This document shows, piece after piece, positions 1 to 7,939 of a stretch of DNA of 17,260 nucleotides (position 1 is the first letter of the stretch; every line of letters starts with the position of its first letter). Under the pieces are notes generated by a model. It was not told the DNA's origin, did not search any database, and saw nothing but the letters and a program-made list of their open reading frames with translations. The stretch comes from X23 sp050251575 (GTDB taxonomy: Bacteria > Bacillota > Clostridia > SK-Y3): the NCBI GenBank assembly GCA_050251575.1, contig JBFWMP010000047.1:1-17260 (forward strand), in the 5' to 3' direction. A program made the position numbers and the translations under genes.

Positions 1-256
1 GTGTGTCAGTTCCCGTTTCATTGGCTACTTAAATTATATAGGGCTCATTGCCACAGTTTTAGGGTGGTAATTGAACCACTCTTAGTTAGGTGTGCCCTTT
101 TGCAGAGGGGTATTCATAACAATGACAAATACGGAACTTTTATAAAATATATGCGTCTGTATATACAGATAATGAAGCAAATGTGAATAATACATTAGTA
201 CTGAATCACATAAAAAAGGTTCATTATATGAACGGTTTAGAGGAGGAATTATAGTT
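1..256. other. Upstream region of the stalk-protein gene; no convincing gene
   Basis: There is a short open frame from the first base to 186, but it has no visible ribosome binding site and its composition (Arg, Leu, His, Cys) does not resemble a known family, so I do not call it. The stretch contains two small inverted repeats: a perfect 12-mer CTGTATATACAG at 157-168, and GTTCAT-TAT-ATGAAC at 219-233. The second lies just upstream of the ribosome binding site of the gene starting at 257. Either could be an operator. I could not find a well-spaced -35/-10 pair. Confidence 0.4.
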
Positions 257-2659
257 ATGAATAAATTTAATTTTAGAAAAGTGGCTGCAGTAGGTTTATG
301 TTGCTCAATTATTTCTACAAGTTCAGTTTGGGCAATGCCAAGGACCATTGCACTAAACGAAGTACCTGTAAGTTTAGAAGCCGGTGTTGAAAATCAACTA
401 TTAGAAAAGCAAAGAGAGATTGATCAATATATTTTTCAAACTCATGCTGAAGATATTGCTGATACAGGTTTTAAGGTAACCAATACAGGACTGCTGAATG
501 GTTATGTTGAGATAGGCATCTTGCCATATAATGAGGATAATGCTAATTATCTATATAATATATTCGGCAAGGAAAAGGTAAAGGTTGTTAAAGGTATACA
601 GGCTGTTGCGTTGCCGTTAGCTATTGTTGATGAAGCAACTGGCAGCTATAATTCTAATTTTGTACAAGGAAATAAGGCAATCGGAATCCAAATAAATGGT
701 GAGGTACTTGAATTAGATGCAGAGCCATTTATAGAAAATAACCGTACATTAATACCATTGAGGGCAGTTATGGAGAAATTAGGAGCAGAAGTTGAATGGT
801 ATGCTGAGCAGAAGACTGTTAAAGTACATACAGATGATATAAGTATTGAATTAGTTATTGGAGAAGCTACAGCAAAGGTAATAAGAAATAAAGATGGAAT
901 ATCAAATGAAGAAATCATCCAATTAGATGTGCCATCTAATATTGTGGGTAACCGCACATTCATTCCAGGACGGTTTGTTGCCGAAGCTTTAGAAGCTACA
1001 GTAGAATGGGATGAAGCATCAAACACGATGATTGTTCATACCGAAAGTAAGGACGATAGTATTAGTGTCGAAAGAATAATAGATTTTGAAAAAGTGGAAC
1101 GCAAACTTATTGAGGAGAACGACTCTTTATCAAAATGGTATCAAGACAATTCTAAACAAGAAGGTATTTATAATCTCATTGATGGAGAATGGATATACGT
1201 ATTGGTATCAGCCGGTGAAAAACCAACAGGCGGATATAGTGCTAAAATAGATAGTATTACCGAAGTGACACCGGGTACAGCATATGTCTATGCGGTATTA
1301 AACTCGCCGGATAAAAACAGTTTTGTTACACAAGCTTTAACATATCCAAATGCTGTTGCTAGATTTCATAAAGGAGATATAAAGCAACTTCAAGGGGATT
1401 TGGCAGACGCACAACAGGATGTTGATAATGCAATCAAAGATAATATTGGTGAATCATTGAAGGAAATGGGGAAAGCTATCTCTATCGATTCAATTAAAGA
1501 AATGAAATTATATAGTTTAATGCAAGAAGAAATAAAGACTTTTTCAACCGAAGAAATAAAAGAGCTAATTAATCATTTAAATACAAGTCCAACATATAAT
1601 GGAGCATACATTGAAATGCTGGCAGGGAATAATATAAAAATAGCATTAAATGATGGAAGCAGTATTCAATTGACAAGCTTTGGTTCCAAAGATTATGTCA
1701 TCATGTCAGGAGAAGTGAATGGTGAACACAAGACATATTGCATTGTAAGTCCTGAAATAGGCAGCATTCTATTAAGTCAAAAAAATAAAGCCGACAATGA
1801 ACAAGAACAATATAATGATGTATTGCAGCAAGAAAATGAAACTGATAAAAAAGCAGTAAGAAATATAGTAGAGAGTTTTGGATTAAAGCTTCAAATGGTA
1901 TCACTACAGGCTCCCAAAGATATACTTCAGAAAAGTATGCAGGAGAATTATAGTGACTTTGTATCACAAACATTACTTGACAAATGGATCAGTGATCCAA
2001 CAAATGCTCCAGGAAGACTAACTTCAAGTCCATGGCCTGACCGAATAGAAATTGCAATGATTGAAAAGACATCAGAAAATGAATATAAAGTCAATGGTGA
2101 AATAATTGAAATAACTAGCACAGAAAAAGAAAGTGGCGGGGTTGCAGCGAAAAAACTGAGTATACTTATAGTGAAAAAAATTAATGATAGTTGGCTTATT
2201 GACGATGTTATACTAGGAGACTATAACGAAGCTAATGGAGTCGTTTATAAGGATACTCAATATGGATTTGATTTTTCATTACCGGATACGTGGAAAGATT
2301 ATAAAGTTGTGACTGATCAATGGAAAGGTCTATCTATAGAAGACTTAGAGGATAGTAAAGCTATTGAAAAAGGTCCGCTGATTTATATTAGACATCCTGA
2401 GTGGACTATTGAAAAACAGCGACAAGACATTCCGATTATGATATTTACTTTAGACCAATGGAATTCACTACAAAATCAAGAATTCCATATAGGTGGCGCA
2501 CCTATGGGGCCAAGTGAATTAGGACGTAATGCAAAATTTATTTTTGCACTACCTGCTCGTTATAATTATGCATTTCCAGAAGGGTATGAAGGAGTGGAAG
2601 ATATTCTAGAAAGTAATCCTATTCAACCGAATGAGCATTATAAGTCAGATAGTCAATAA
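257..2659 (+). CDS. Exported copper-amine-oxidase-like stalk-domain protein with PrcB-like domain (800 aa)
   Basis: This is probably a secreted or wall-associated protein. Residues 1-26 form a signal peptide: basic start MNKFNFRK, hydrophobic stretch, and cleavage near VWA-MP. Residues about 135-265 are two copper-amine-oxidase N-terminal stalk repeats, seen in NNRTLIPLRAVMEKLGAEVEW (162-182) and its second copy GNRTFIPGRFVAEALEATVEW (231-251). In clostridia these are binding or stalk modules, not an oxidase. Residues about 305-370 resemble the PrcB C-terminal domain (GEKPTGGYS at 320-328, TYPNAVARF at 362-370). Residues 390-510 are a poorly defined linker region. Residues about 527-656 look like a clostridial secreted domain with the motif APGRLTSSPWPDRIEI (584-599). 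Residues 660-790 form a PsbP-like tail ending in YEGVEDILES (777-786). The ATG follows GAGGAGG at a good distance. The gene appears monocistronic. No catalytic residues are evident and the cellular role is unknown. A remnant related to its tail occurs at 6767-6991. Confidence 0.85.
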   Translation: MNKFNFRKVAAVGLCCSIISTSSVWAMPRTIALNEVPVSLEAGVENQLLEKQREIDQYIFQTHAEDIADTGFKVTNTGLLNGYVEIGILPYNEDNANYLYNIFGKEKVKVVKGIQAVALPLAIVDEATGSYNSNFVQGNKAIGIQINGEVLELDAEPFIENNRTLIPLRAVMEKLGAEVEWYAEQKTVKVHTDDISIELVIGEATAKVIRNKDGISNEEIIQLDVPSNIVGNRTFIPGRFVAEALEATVEWDEASNTMIVHTESKDDSISVERIIDFEKVERKLIEENDSLSKWYQDNSKQEGIYNLIDGEWIYVLVSAGEKPTGGYSAKIDSITEVTPGTAYVYAVLNSPDKNSFVTQALTYPNAVARFHKGDIKQLQGDLADAQQDVDNAIKDNIGESLKEMGKAISIDSIKEMKLYSLMQEEIKTFSTEEIKELINHLNTSPTYNGAYIEMLAGNNIKIALNDGSSIQLTSFGSKDYVIMSGEVNGEHKTYCIVSPEIGSILLSQKNKADNEQEQYNDVLQQENETDKKAVRNIVESFGLKLQMVSLQAPKDILQKSMQENYSDFVSQTLLDKWISDPTNAPGRLTSSPWPDRIEIAMIEKTSENEYKVNGEIIEITSTEKESGGVAAKKLSILIVKKINDSWLIDDVILGDYNEANGVVYKDTQYGFDFSLPDTWKDYKVVTDQWKGLSIEDLEDSKAIEKGPLIYIRHPEWTIEKQRQDIPIMIFTLDQWNSLQNQEFHIGGAPMGPSELGRNAKFIFALPARYNYAFPEGYEGVEDILESNPIQPNEHYKSDSQ

Positions 2660-2671
2660 GTGTAGATATTT

Positions 2672-2687
2672 TAAAAACTGGTTTTTA
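2672..2687 (+). terminator. Weak candidate terminator after the stalk-protein gene
   Basis: A short hairpin, TAAAAAC with GTTTTTA and a tiny loop, lies 13 bases past the stop codon and is followed by a few T residues. The stem is almost all A-T, so it may not terminate efficiently. Confidence 0.25.
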
Positions 2688-2785
2688 TTTTGAAACTTTA
2701 TCAAAGTAATTAATGTCTATCATTTGAATAGGAATTTAAAAATAATATATTAATAGGAAAGGTGACAAACAAGGAGGTACTGAAG

Positions 2786-2930
2786 CCACTGAAAAAGTAT
2801 ACTTAAGTAAAAGAAACTCGAAATGTTATCCTGAACGCAAGTGAAGGATTTTAGCACTTAAGAAACTTTAAAGATTCTTCATTTTACTTCGTTTTATTCA
2901 GAATGACACAAGACGGGCTTTTTCGGTGGG
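2786..2930 (-). repeat. Miniature inverted-repeat element, copy A (about 145 bp)
   Basis: The left end reads CCACTGAAAAAGT, and the reverse complement of the right end reads CCCACCGAAAAAGC, so the element has imperfect terminal inverted repeats. Inside are two arms of the TGTCATTCTGA...GAAGAATCTT type, facing each other at about 2824-2853 and 2869-2908. The whole element aligns end to end with the reverse complement of 10900-11042. This includes the shared central string CTTTAAAGATTCTTCATT, so the two are copies of one mobile or repetitive element. It has no coding capacity, and its transcript could fold into a long hairpin. The strand is assigned relative to copy B. I cannot see a clear target-site duplication. 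Confidence 0.75.
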
Positions 2931-2955
2931 TTCGGACGTACCCCAAATGTCAAGG

Positions 2956-2983
2956 TTGACAATCAAACAGAATGAAATATAAC
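2956..2983 (+). promoter_or_regulatory. Candidate sigma-A promoter (upstream of a tandem pair)
   Basis: TTGACA at 2956-2961 and TATAAC at 2978-2983 are separated by 16 bases. It lies just outside the right end of the miniature element and reads towards the transposase stump at 3065. A second promoter-like site follows at 3002-3031. Confidence 0.4.
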
Positions 2984-3001
2984 TAAACTGTTAGATTTTA
3001 A

Positions 3002-3031
3002 TTGATAGTTTATAAAAAAATGTGGTACAAT
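3002..3031 (+). promoter_or_regulatory. Candidate sigma-A promoter before the transposase stump
   Basis: TTGATA at 3002-3007 and TACAAT at 3026-3031 have an 18-base spacer. Transcription would start near 3038, about 27 bases before the ATG at 3065. The sequence GAAGGTGGGAAGG lies in between and can serve as a ribosome binding site. Confidence 0.5.
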
Positions 3032-3060
3032 CTAGTTAGCTGATGAGAAGGTGGGAAGGC

Positions 3061-3103
3061 AAGCATGTCAATTCAGCCAAACTGGGTTAATCATGCTTTT
3101 TTT
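3061..3103 (+). terminator. Possible hairpin with T-run inside the transposase stump
   Basis: AAGCATG at 3061-3067 pairs with CATGCTT at 3092-3098 and is followed by T residues up to 3103. The 7-bp stem around a 24-base loop is modest. If active, it would end a transcript from the promoter at 3002-3031 after roughly 65 bases, giving a small RNA instead of a message. Confidence 0.3.
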
Positions 3104-3187
3104 AGAGGAATGAGCAGACAAAATATTTTTGAAGAAGACAAAGATTTCTTTTTGTTCAAGCTGTTTATAGCATCCTTACTCTGTTGA
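3065..3187 (+). pseudogene. N-terminal remnant of a Y1 / REP-associated tyrosine transposase
   Basis: A 40-codon frame begins MSIQPNWVNHAFFRGMSRQ and continues NIFEEDKDFFLFKLF before ending at a TGA. The pattern N-H-x-F-x-R-G-x-x-R-Q-x-I-F-x-x-(D/E)-x-D resembles the opening of IS200-like Y1 transposases of the REP-associated group, which usually start with a YHV-x-x-RG-x-x-R-x-x-IF block. The catalytic HUH motif and the tyrosine lie further on in the family and are absent here, so the product cannot be active. The frame runs 12 bases into the 3' end of the convergent LysM/NagZ gene, so the rest of the transposase was lost at this junction. Identification rests on a short motif only. Confidence 0.55.
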
Positions 3188-4774
3188 TAAGTTATAATCA
3201 TCTAAAATAGCAGTAATTCTATTGTTGATTCTGATAATATCAATTGAGCTTATGATATTATCATTTATATCGTACTTTTGTTTTAATCTCAATATCCTAT
3301 ATATACTTTCGTCTATCCTCTGTTGAGAGATCGTACCGTTTTGCACTGCGTTTTTCAAAGCATTGATGACTCTTACCTCATTATCATAGCCGCGGCTTAC
3401 CAAAACGATGTCGCTTCCTGCATTTACAGCTTTGACCGCTGCATTGCCTATTTCAAAATTTTGAGCAATGGCACCCATGGTCATATCATCTGTAATTACT
3501 ACACCATTGAAATTTAATTGAGTTCTTAAAATATCTGTAATCACAATTCGTGATAATGAAGCAGGATTAGCCTGATCTATTCTATTCAATAAGATATGTG
3601 CAACCATTACTGCATCTGCACCATTTCTAATCGCTTGTTCAAACGGAATAAGTTCAAAGTTTCTAAGTCTGTTTAAATCGTGGTTAACAGAGGGCAATCC
3701 TATATGAGAATCAACAGATGTATCTCCATGTCCGGGGAAATGCTTCACAACAGGAATTACTCCGCCTGACCGGATGCCTATCATAGTCTGTACACCTAAT
3801 CTGCTTACGATTTCTGCATTAGAACCAAAAGCCCTGTCTCCAATTACAGGATTTAGAGGATTGCTGTTTATATCTAAAACAGGTGAAAAATCCATATTAA
3901 AACCAAAGGCTTTTAATTCTTCAGCAATGACATTTCCAATTCCATAGGAAAGATTTTCACTATTTATCCTGCCGATTGCTGCACTAGTCGGAAGTTTTCT
4001 AAGCTCTGCAGGCATCCTGCTTACTCTTCCGCCTTCTACATCGACAGATATAAATAGCGGTATTTCATTTATTGCGTTTACCCTTTTTAATGTATTGATT
4101 AAAGCTAACAGCTGACTTGAATTTTCTACATTATAACCATACAAAATAATACCGCCAACATGATAGTTTCTAATCATTGTTCTTATAGGGTCATTCACTG
4201 CATATCCGTTAAATCCGACTATCAGCATTTGACCGATTTTTTCATCTAAGGCCATTCCCATTATTTGCTCTCTTATCGAATCAACTACCGGCACGCAAAG
4301 CGTTTGTCCGACCGTGATTACATTTGGATTTGTTATTTGCGGGTTGGTTGCCAGTAAAGCTTGAACGGTTATTGAATATCTGACGGCAATTGCTGAAAGC
4401 GTATCTCCGCTCTTGACCGTATAAGCTGAATATCCGGAAGGACATCCTAATGGTATGCATAAAATCTGACCAACTCTAAGATAGTAAGGGTCCACCCCCA
4501 GATTTGCTCTTAAAATACTTTCAACACTTACATTATATTCTTGTGCAATCTTATATAAAGTATCCCCTGCTTGAATAATTCTGGTGGTATGATTAGGCAG
4601 ACAAGCGGGTATGCATAAAACTTGGCTGATTCTGAGGTAATAAGGATCTATTCCGGGATTTGATGCAATTATCCTTGACACGCTGACTCCAAGCCTATTT
4701 CCAATTCTATACAAGGTATCGCCCGGCTGTATGACATAAGGGTAATGATTTGCAGGACACTGCCCATTCGGCAT
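3176..4774 (-). CDS. nagZ: Triple-LysM beta-N-acetylhexosaminidase (glycoside hydrolase family 3, NagZ-type)
   Basis: The predicted reaction is removal of non-reducing N-acetylglucosamine from peptidoglycan fragments. Three LysM modules come first, at about 12-56, 64-107 and 117-162; each has the GDTL core and ends in LCIP or LCVP. The GH3 domain fills about 165-505. It contains KHFPGHGDTSVDSH at 344-357, which carries the Asp355-x-His357 acid/base dyad of Gram-positive NagZ. It also has VVITDDMTMGAI at 425-436, where Asp429 matches the nucleophile. The substrate loop residues of the family (SVDVEGGRVSR, 243-253) are present. The start follows AAGAAGGGA at a good distance. No signal peptide precedes the first LysM. 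The protein may act inside the mother cell or on the spore, or leave by another route. It is convergent with the transposase stump and is the only gene on this strand. Confidence 0.9.
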   Translation of the reverse strand: MPNGQCPANHYPYVIQPGDTLYRIGNRLGVSVSRIIASNPGIDPYYLRISQVLCIPACLPNHTTRIIQAGDTLYKIAQEYNVSVESILRANLGVDPYYLRVGQILCIPLGCPSGYSAYTVKSGDTLSAIAVRYSITVQALLATNPQITNPNVITVGQTLCVPVVDSIREQIMGMALDEKIGQMLIVGFNGYAVNDPIRTMIRNYHVGGIILYGYNVENSSQLLALINTLKRVNAINEIPLFISVDVEGGRVSRMPAELRKLPTSAAIGRINSENLSYGIGNVIAEELKAFGFNMDFSPVLDINSNPLNPVIGDRAFGSNAEIVSRLGVQTMIGIRSGGVIPVVKHFPGHGDTSVDSHIGLPSVNHDLNRLRNFELIPFEQAIRNGADAVMVAHILLNRIDQANPASLSRIVITDILRTQLNFNGVVITDDMTMGAIAQNFEIGNAAVKAVNAGSDIVLVSRGYDNEVRVINALKNAVQNGTISQQRIDESIYRILRLKQKYDINDNIISSIDIIRINNRITAILDDYNLSTE

Positions 4775-4979
4775 AAAGAATCCCTTCTTTCTGTATTCTT
4801 ATTATGTATACTACGCACTGAAAATGCCTTTTGTTACAAGGGACAATGCTGCTCCTTTGATAAGTTATCTTCTTTCCAGAAATTTTTTATTTTAAGATTA
4901 CAGCTTGCTTTACGTTCAATAAAAATGCACCTAGAGCTATAATTAAAAACAAGTGAATCCTTTTTGATTTTACCGTGTA
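4775..4979. other. Divergent intergenic region between LysM/NagZ and acyl-CoA synthetase genes
   Basis: The 331-bp gap separates divergent genes. Only the promoter at 4980-5008 for the rightward gene is clear. A promoter for the leftward NagZ gene must lie here, but I could not pick a well-spaced pair. A 65-codon frame crossing 4745-4942 is an artefact, as it overlaps the NagZ start and has no ribosome binding site. Confidence 0.4.
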
Positions 4980-5008
4980 TTGATTAACTGATTATATTGC
5001 TTTATAAT
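4980..5008 (+). promoter_or_regulatory. Sigma-A promoter for the acyl-CoA synthetase gene
   Basis: TTGATT at 4980-4985 and a consensus TATAAT at 5003-5008 are separated by exactly 17 bases. The predicted leader is about 90 bases and ends with the strong site GGGAGGAAGG before the ATG at 5106. Confidence 0.65.
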
Positions 5009-5105
5009 TTAGTGTAGGTCTTATTGTTTTTATGTAGTATGGGTATTTGTTTTTAAATATACAATAATATATTTTATGAGTTGGTAGAATGGGAGGAAGG
5101 TTAAA

Positions 5106-6740
5106 ATGATTATAACGGAAATATTATCGCGCAATGCTGAAATGTATGGACAGGAGACGTGTCTAACTGAAATTAACTTGGATCTGCAGGAAAGCCATAA
5201 TATCATCTGGCGTGAGTATGAACTGATTGAAAACAACCCGGCAGGTGAATACCGGCGGGAAATGACTTGGCGTGTTTTTGATGAAAAATCAAATCGGATG
5301 GCAAATCTATTGCTGAAAAGAGGAATAAAAAAAGGGAATAAGGTGGCTATTCTTTTAATGAATTGTCTGGATTGGCTGCCGATTTATTTTGGAATACTAA
5401 AGACCGGTGCTATCGCAGTACCATTAAATTTTCGCTATACAGCTGAAGAAATAAAATATTGTTTGGATTTATCTGAAACCAGTGCCTTGATTTTCGGACC
5501 GGAATTTATCGGTCGGTTGGAAACAATTTTTGATCAAATACCTAGGGTAAAAACACTTTTTTTTGCAGGGGAAAATCGCCCTACTTTTGCTGAAAACTAT
5601 GACCGTCTCACTGCTAATTGTTCATCCGAAGCTCCGCAGATTAAACTTGCGGAGGAAGATGAGGCAGCAATATATTTCTCATCGGGAACTACGGGATTCC
5701 CAAAAGCGATCTTACATACGCATCAAAGTTTGATATCGGCATGTTATACGGAAAATAAACATCACGGTCAAAATCGTGAAGATAATTTTTTATGCATTCC
5801 GCCGCTTTATCATACCGGCGCCAAGATGCATTGGTTCGGAAGCTTGCTCTCGGGAAGCAAAGCCGTATTGCTTCGCGGAATTAAACCGGAATGGATACTT
5901 AGAACAATCTCTGAAGAAAAAATTACCATCGTTTGGCTTTTGGTTCCTTGGGCACAGGATATTTTGGATGCCATTGAAAGAGGAGAAGTGAAACTGGAAG
6001 ATTATAACCTTTCTCAGTGGAGGCTAATGCATATAGGTGCTCAGCCGGTTCCGCCCAGTTTAATTCACCGCTGGAAAAAGTATTTTCCCAACCATCTTTA
6101 TGATACAAACTATGGTTTGAGTGAATCTATCGGTCCCGGATGTGTCCATCTAGGTACTGAAAACCTCCATAAAGTCGGAGCAATCGGAATACCGGGTTGT
6201 AATTGGGAAGTCAAGATTGCCGACATGAATGGATATCCTGTAACTCAAGGACAAGTAGGAGAATTAGCTGTCAAGGGACCGGGTGTGATGAAATGCTACT
6301 ATAATGACCCGGAAGCGACTGCAGCAGTGATAAAGGATGGCTGGTTACTTACCGGAGATATGGCACGGATGGATGAAGATGGTTTTATTTATTTAGTTGA
6401 CCGAAAAAAAGATGTGATTATCAGCGGTGGAGAGAATTTATATCCGGTACAGATTGAAGATTTTCTCCGTGCGCATGATGCAATTAAGGATGTAGCAGTA
6501 ATAGGATTGCCGGATGAGCGTCTGGGTGAAATAGCCGCTGCTATCATAGAACTAAAACCGGGCTGCAAATGCACAGAAGAAGAAATAAAGACATTCTGTA
6601 CTCCAATGCCGCGTTATAAACGTCCGCGAAAAATCATTTTTGATAAAGTCCCGCGTAATCCTACCGGCAAAATTGAAAAACCGCGTTTAAGGGAAAAATT
6701 TGGAGCAATAAGATTAGTTGCAGCTCAAACAGAGAAATAA
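5106..6740 (+). CDS. Class I adenylate-forming acyl-CoA synthetase (AMP-binding), substrate unknown
   Basis: It activates a carboxylic acid as the acyl-adenylate and transfers it to coenzyme A. The family motifs appear in order: the phosphate-binding loop FSSGTTGFPK at 191-200, YGLSES at 336-341, TGDMA at 416-420, DRKKDVIISGGENLYP at 432-447, and NPTGKIEK at 518-525. Lys522 is the expected catalytic lysine for adenylation. The 544-residue length is normal. Residues about 22-55 hold a polar stretch before the usual opening block (TWRVFDEKSNRMANLLL), somewhat longer than in many relatives. It could be a fatty-acyl, aryl or other short/medium-chain ligase; nothing here fixes the substrate. It has its own promoter and strong ribosome binding site. 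It seems richer in CCG and CGG codons than its neighbours, which hints at a different origin, though I have not counted. A decayed frame follows it. Confidence 0.88.
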   Translation: MIITEILSRNAEMYGQETCLTEINLDLQESHNIIWREYELIENNPAGEYRREMTWRVFDEKSNRMANLLLKRGIKKGNKVAILLMNCLDWLPIYFGILKTGAIAVPLNFRYTAEEIKYCLDLSETSALIFGPEFIGRLETIFDQIPRVKTLFFAGENRPTFAENYDRLTANCSSEAPQIKLAEEDEAAIYFSSGTTGFPKAILHTHQSLISACYTENKHHGQNREDNFLCIPPLYHTGAKMHWFGSLLSGSKAVLLRGIKPEWILRTISEEKITIVWLLVPWAQDILDAIERGEVKLEDYNLSQWRLMHIGAQPVPPSLIHRWKKYFPNHLYDTNYGLSESIGPGCVHLGTENLHKVGAIGIPGCNWEVKIADMNGYPVTQGQVGELAVKGPGVMKCYYNDPEATAAVIKDGWLLTGDMARMDEDGFIYLVDRKKDVIISGGENLYPVQIEDFLRAHDAIKDVAVIGLPDERLGEIAAAIIELKPGCKCTEEEIKTFCTPMPRYKRPRKIIFDKVPRNPTGKIEKPRLREKFGAIRLVAAQTEK

Positions 6741-6766
6741 GTATATAATAGCAGTTTTGCATATAA

Positions 6767-6991
6767 GACATATGGGGACATGCCTATTATTGCGCGTTTA
6801 TTTACAGAAAAAGATCATATGTGCAAAAACAGGCACGTGATACTGTACATACAGAGATTCAAAATGTCAGCCATAAATTTGCTGTTGATGAAGAAATTTT
6901 ATCTCGTTTTACTAAAATGACACCGACAGGATACCAGGAAGTGGAAAGTATTTTAGAGAGTAAACCTCTACAATCATTTGAAAGTAATTGA
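6767..6991 (+). pseudogene. Decayed frame related to the C-terminus of the stalk-protein at 257-2659
   Basis: This frame opens after a TAA at 6764-6766 and runs to a TGA at 6989-6991 with no good start codon. Its last residues, SRFTKMTPTGYQEVESILES followed by KPLQ, match ARYNYAFPEGYEGVEDILES followed by NPIQ (767-790 of the 800-residue protein) at about half of 24 positions, without gaps. The upstream part of the frame has no such match. A neighbouring frame, from about 6780, reads MPIIARLFTEKDHMCKNRHV, so at least one frameshift may separate parts of the old gene. I read it as the tail of a lost paralogous gene. No start or ribosome binding site supports expression. Confidence 0.5.
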
Positions 6992-7037
6992 GGAATCAGA
7001 CCCTTTGATTCTACTTTGATTCTAAGGAGTTGTAAAT

Positions 7038-7910
7038 TTGAAGGTTAAAATAGAGTGTATACCATGTTACTTGAAGCAGGTATTATCTGCAGTAAAAGCA
7101 AGTAATTTTAATCAAGATAAAGCAAAAGACGCATTTTATCATGCAATGAAAATTATACCGGAATTGAATTCAGGGGCTTCTCCTGCAGAGAATTCTACTC
7201 TTGTACTTCTTGAAGCATATAAGGGTCTAAAGGTAGAAGACCCATTTAAACAAGCTAAGAAAGAATCAAATGAGTTGGCGATAAAGTTATATGATAAACT
7301 GGCGCAATTGGTAAAAAAGTCAAATGATCCTCTCTTAACTTCTTTCAAGATATCGGTTGCCGGAAATATCATTGATATGGGAATAACGCCTGATTTTGAT
7401 ATTAATATAGCACTTAATGAGATTACGAGCAAGGAATTTGATCATTGTGATTACGATGAATTCAAGCACTGGCTTCAAGCGGCTCAAAACATCATGATTC
7501 TTGGTGATAACAGCGGAGAAATCGTATTTGATAAATTGTTGGTTCATGCTTTAAAAGGGTATAACAAGAATGTTGTATATGTGGTGAAGAATGGACCAAT
7601 TCTCAATGATGCTACCATGGAAGATGCTATTGAAACAGGAATGAATCAGATTGCTGAAGTAATCACTAATGGTGCGAATTTTCTGGGCACAGTAATACAT
7701 AGATGTTCAAAAGAATTTATTAAACGCTTTAAAGAAGCAGACTTAGTTATCTCAAAGGGACAAGCAAATTTTGAGTCGCTTGAGGGAAGTGAGTTTGCAG
7801 GTGATAAAACGTTCTTTGTTTTAAGGGCAAAATGTGATCTTGTAGCTGATTGTGCAGGTGCAAAACTTGGTGAGATTTTATTTATAAAAAATAAAAACCG
7901 AATGCTTTGA
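7038..7910 (+). CDS. DUF89 / ARMT1-like damage-control phosphatase, prokaryotic subfamily
   Basis: The DUF89 family comprises metal-dependent phosphatases thought to clear damaged or overflow sugar phosphates and related metabolites. The N-terminus carries the CxxC pair of the prokaryotic subfamily (Cys7 and Cys10 in KIECIPCYLKQ). The metal and phosphate site is visible in GDNSGEIVFDK at 156-166 (Asp157, Asn158) and KNGPILNDATMEDA at 184-197 (Asp191). Two more conserved blocks follow, ISKGQANFESL at 238-248 and the lysine in VLRAKCDLVA (Lys265). At 290 residues it is full length. Translation starts at a TTG seven bases after AAGGAG. The real substrate is not predictable. It is followed closely by a small unknown gene and mnmM and may be co-transcribed with them. 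Confidence 0.85.
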   Translation: MKVKIECIPCYLKQVLSAVKASNFNQDKAKDAFYHAMKIIPELNSGASPAENSTLVLLEAYKGLKVEDPFKQAKKESNELAIKLYDKLAQLVKKSNDPLLTSFKISVAGNIIDMGITPDFDINIALNEITSKEFDHCDYDEFKHWLQAAQNIMILGDNSGEIVFDKLLVHALKGYNKNVVYVVKNGPILNDATMEDAIETGMNQIAEVITNGANFLGTVIHRCSKEFIKRFKEADLVISKGQANFESLEGSEFAGDKTFFVLRAKCDLVADCAGAKLGEILFIKNKNRML

Positions 7911-7939
7911 TTACTTAGGGATTCATTGCCGATCTGTTA

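Noticed and set aside
1..186. 61-codon open frame at the left edge
   Set aside because: No ribosome binding site, unusual composition and no recognisable motif; it is probably chance.
2786..2930. CRISPR-like repeat
   Set aside because: The repeats are inverted arms within one element, not regularly spaced direct repeats with spacers, and there are no cas genes.
3032..3103. Known riboswitch class before the transposase stump
   Set aside because: I compared it by eye with fluoride, preQ1, ZTP and THF types and saw none of their conserved cores. The hairpin is simple.
4745..4942. 65-codon frame overlapping the NagZ start
   Set aside because: It runs antisense over the start and leader of a clear gene and has no ribosome binding site or family features.
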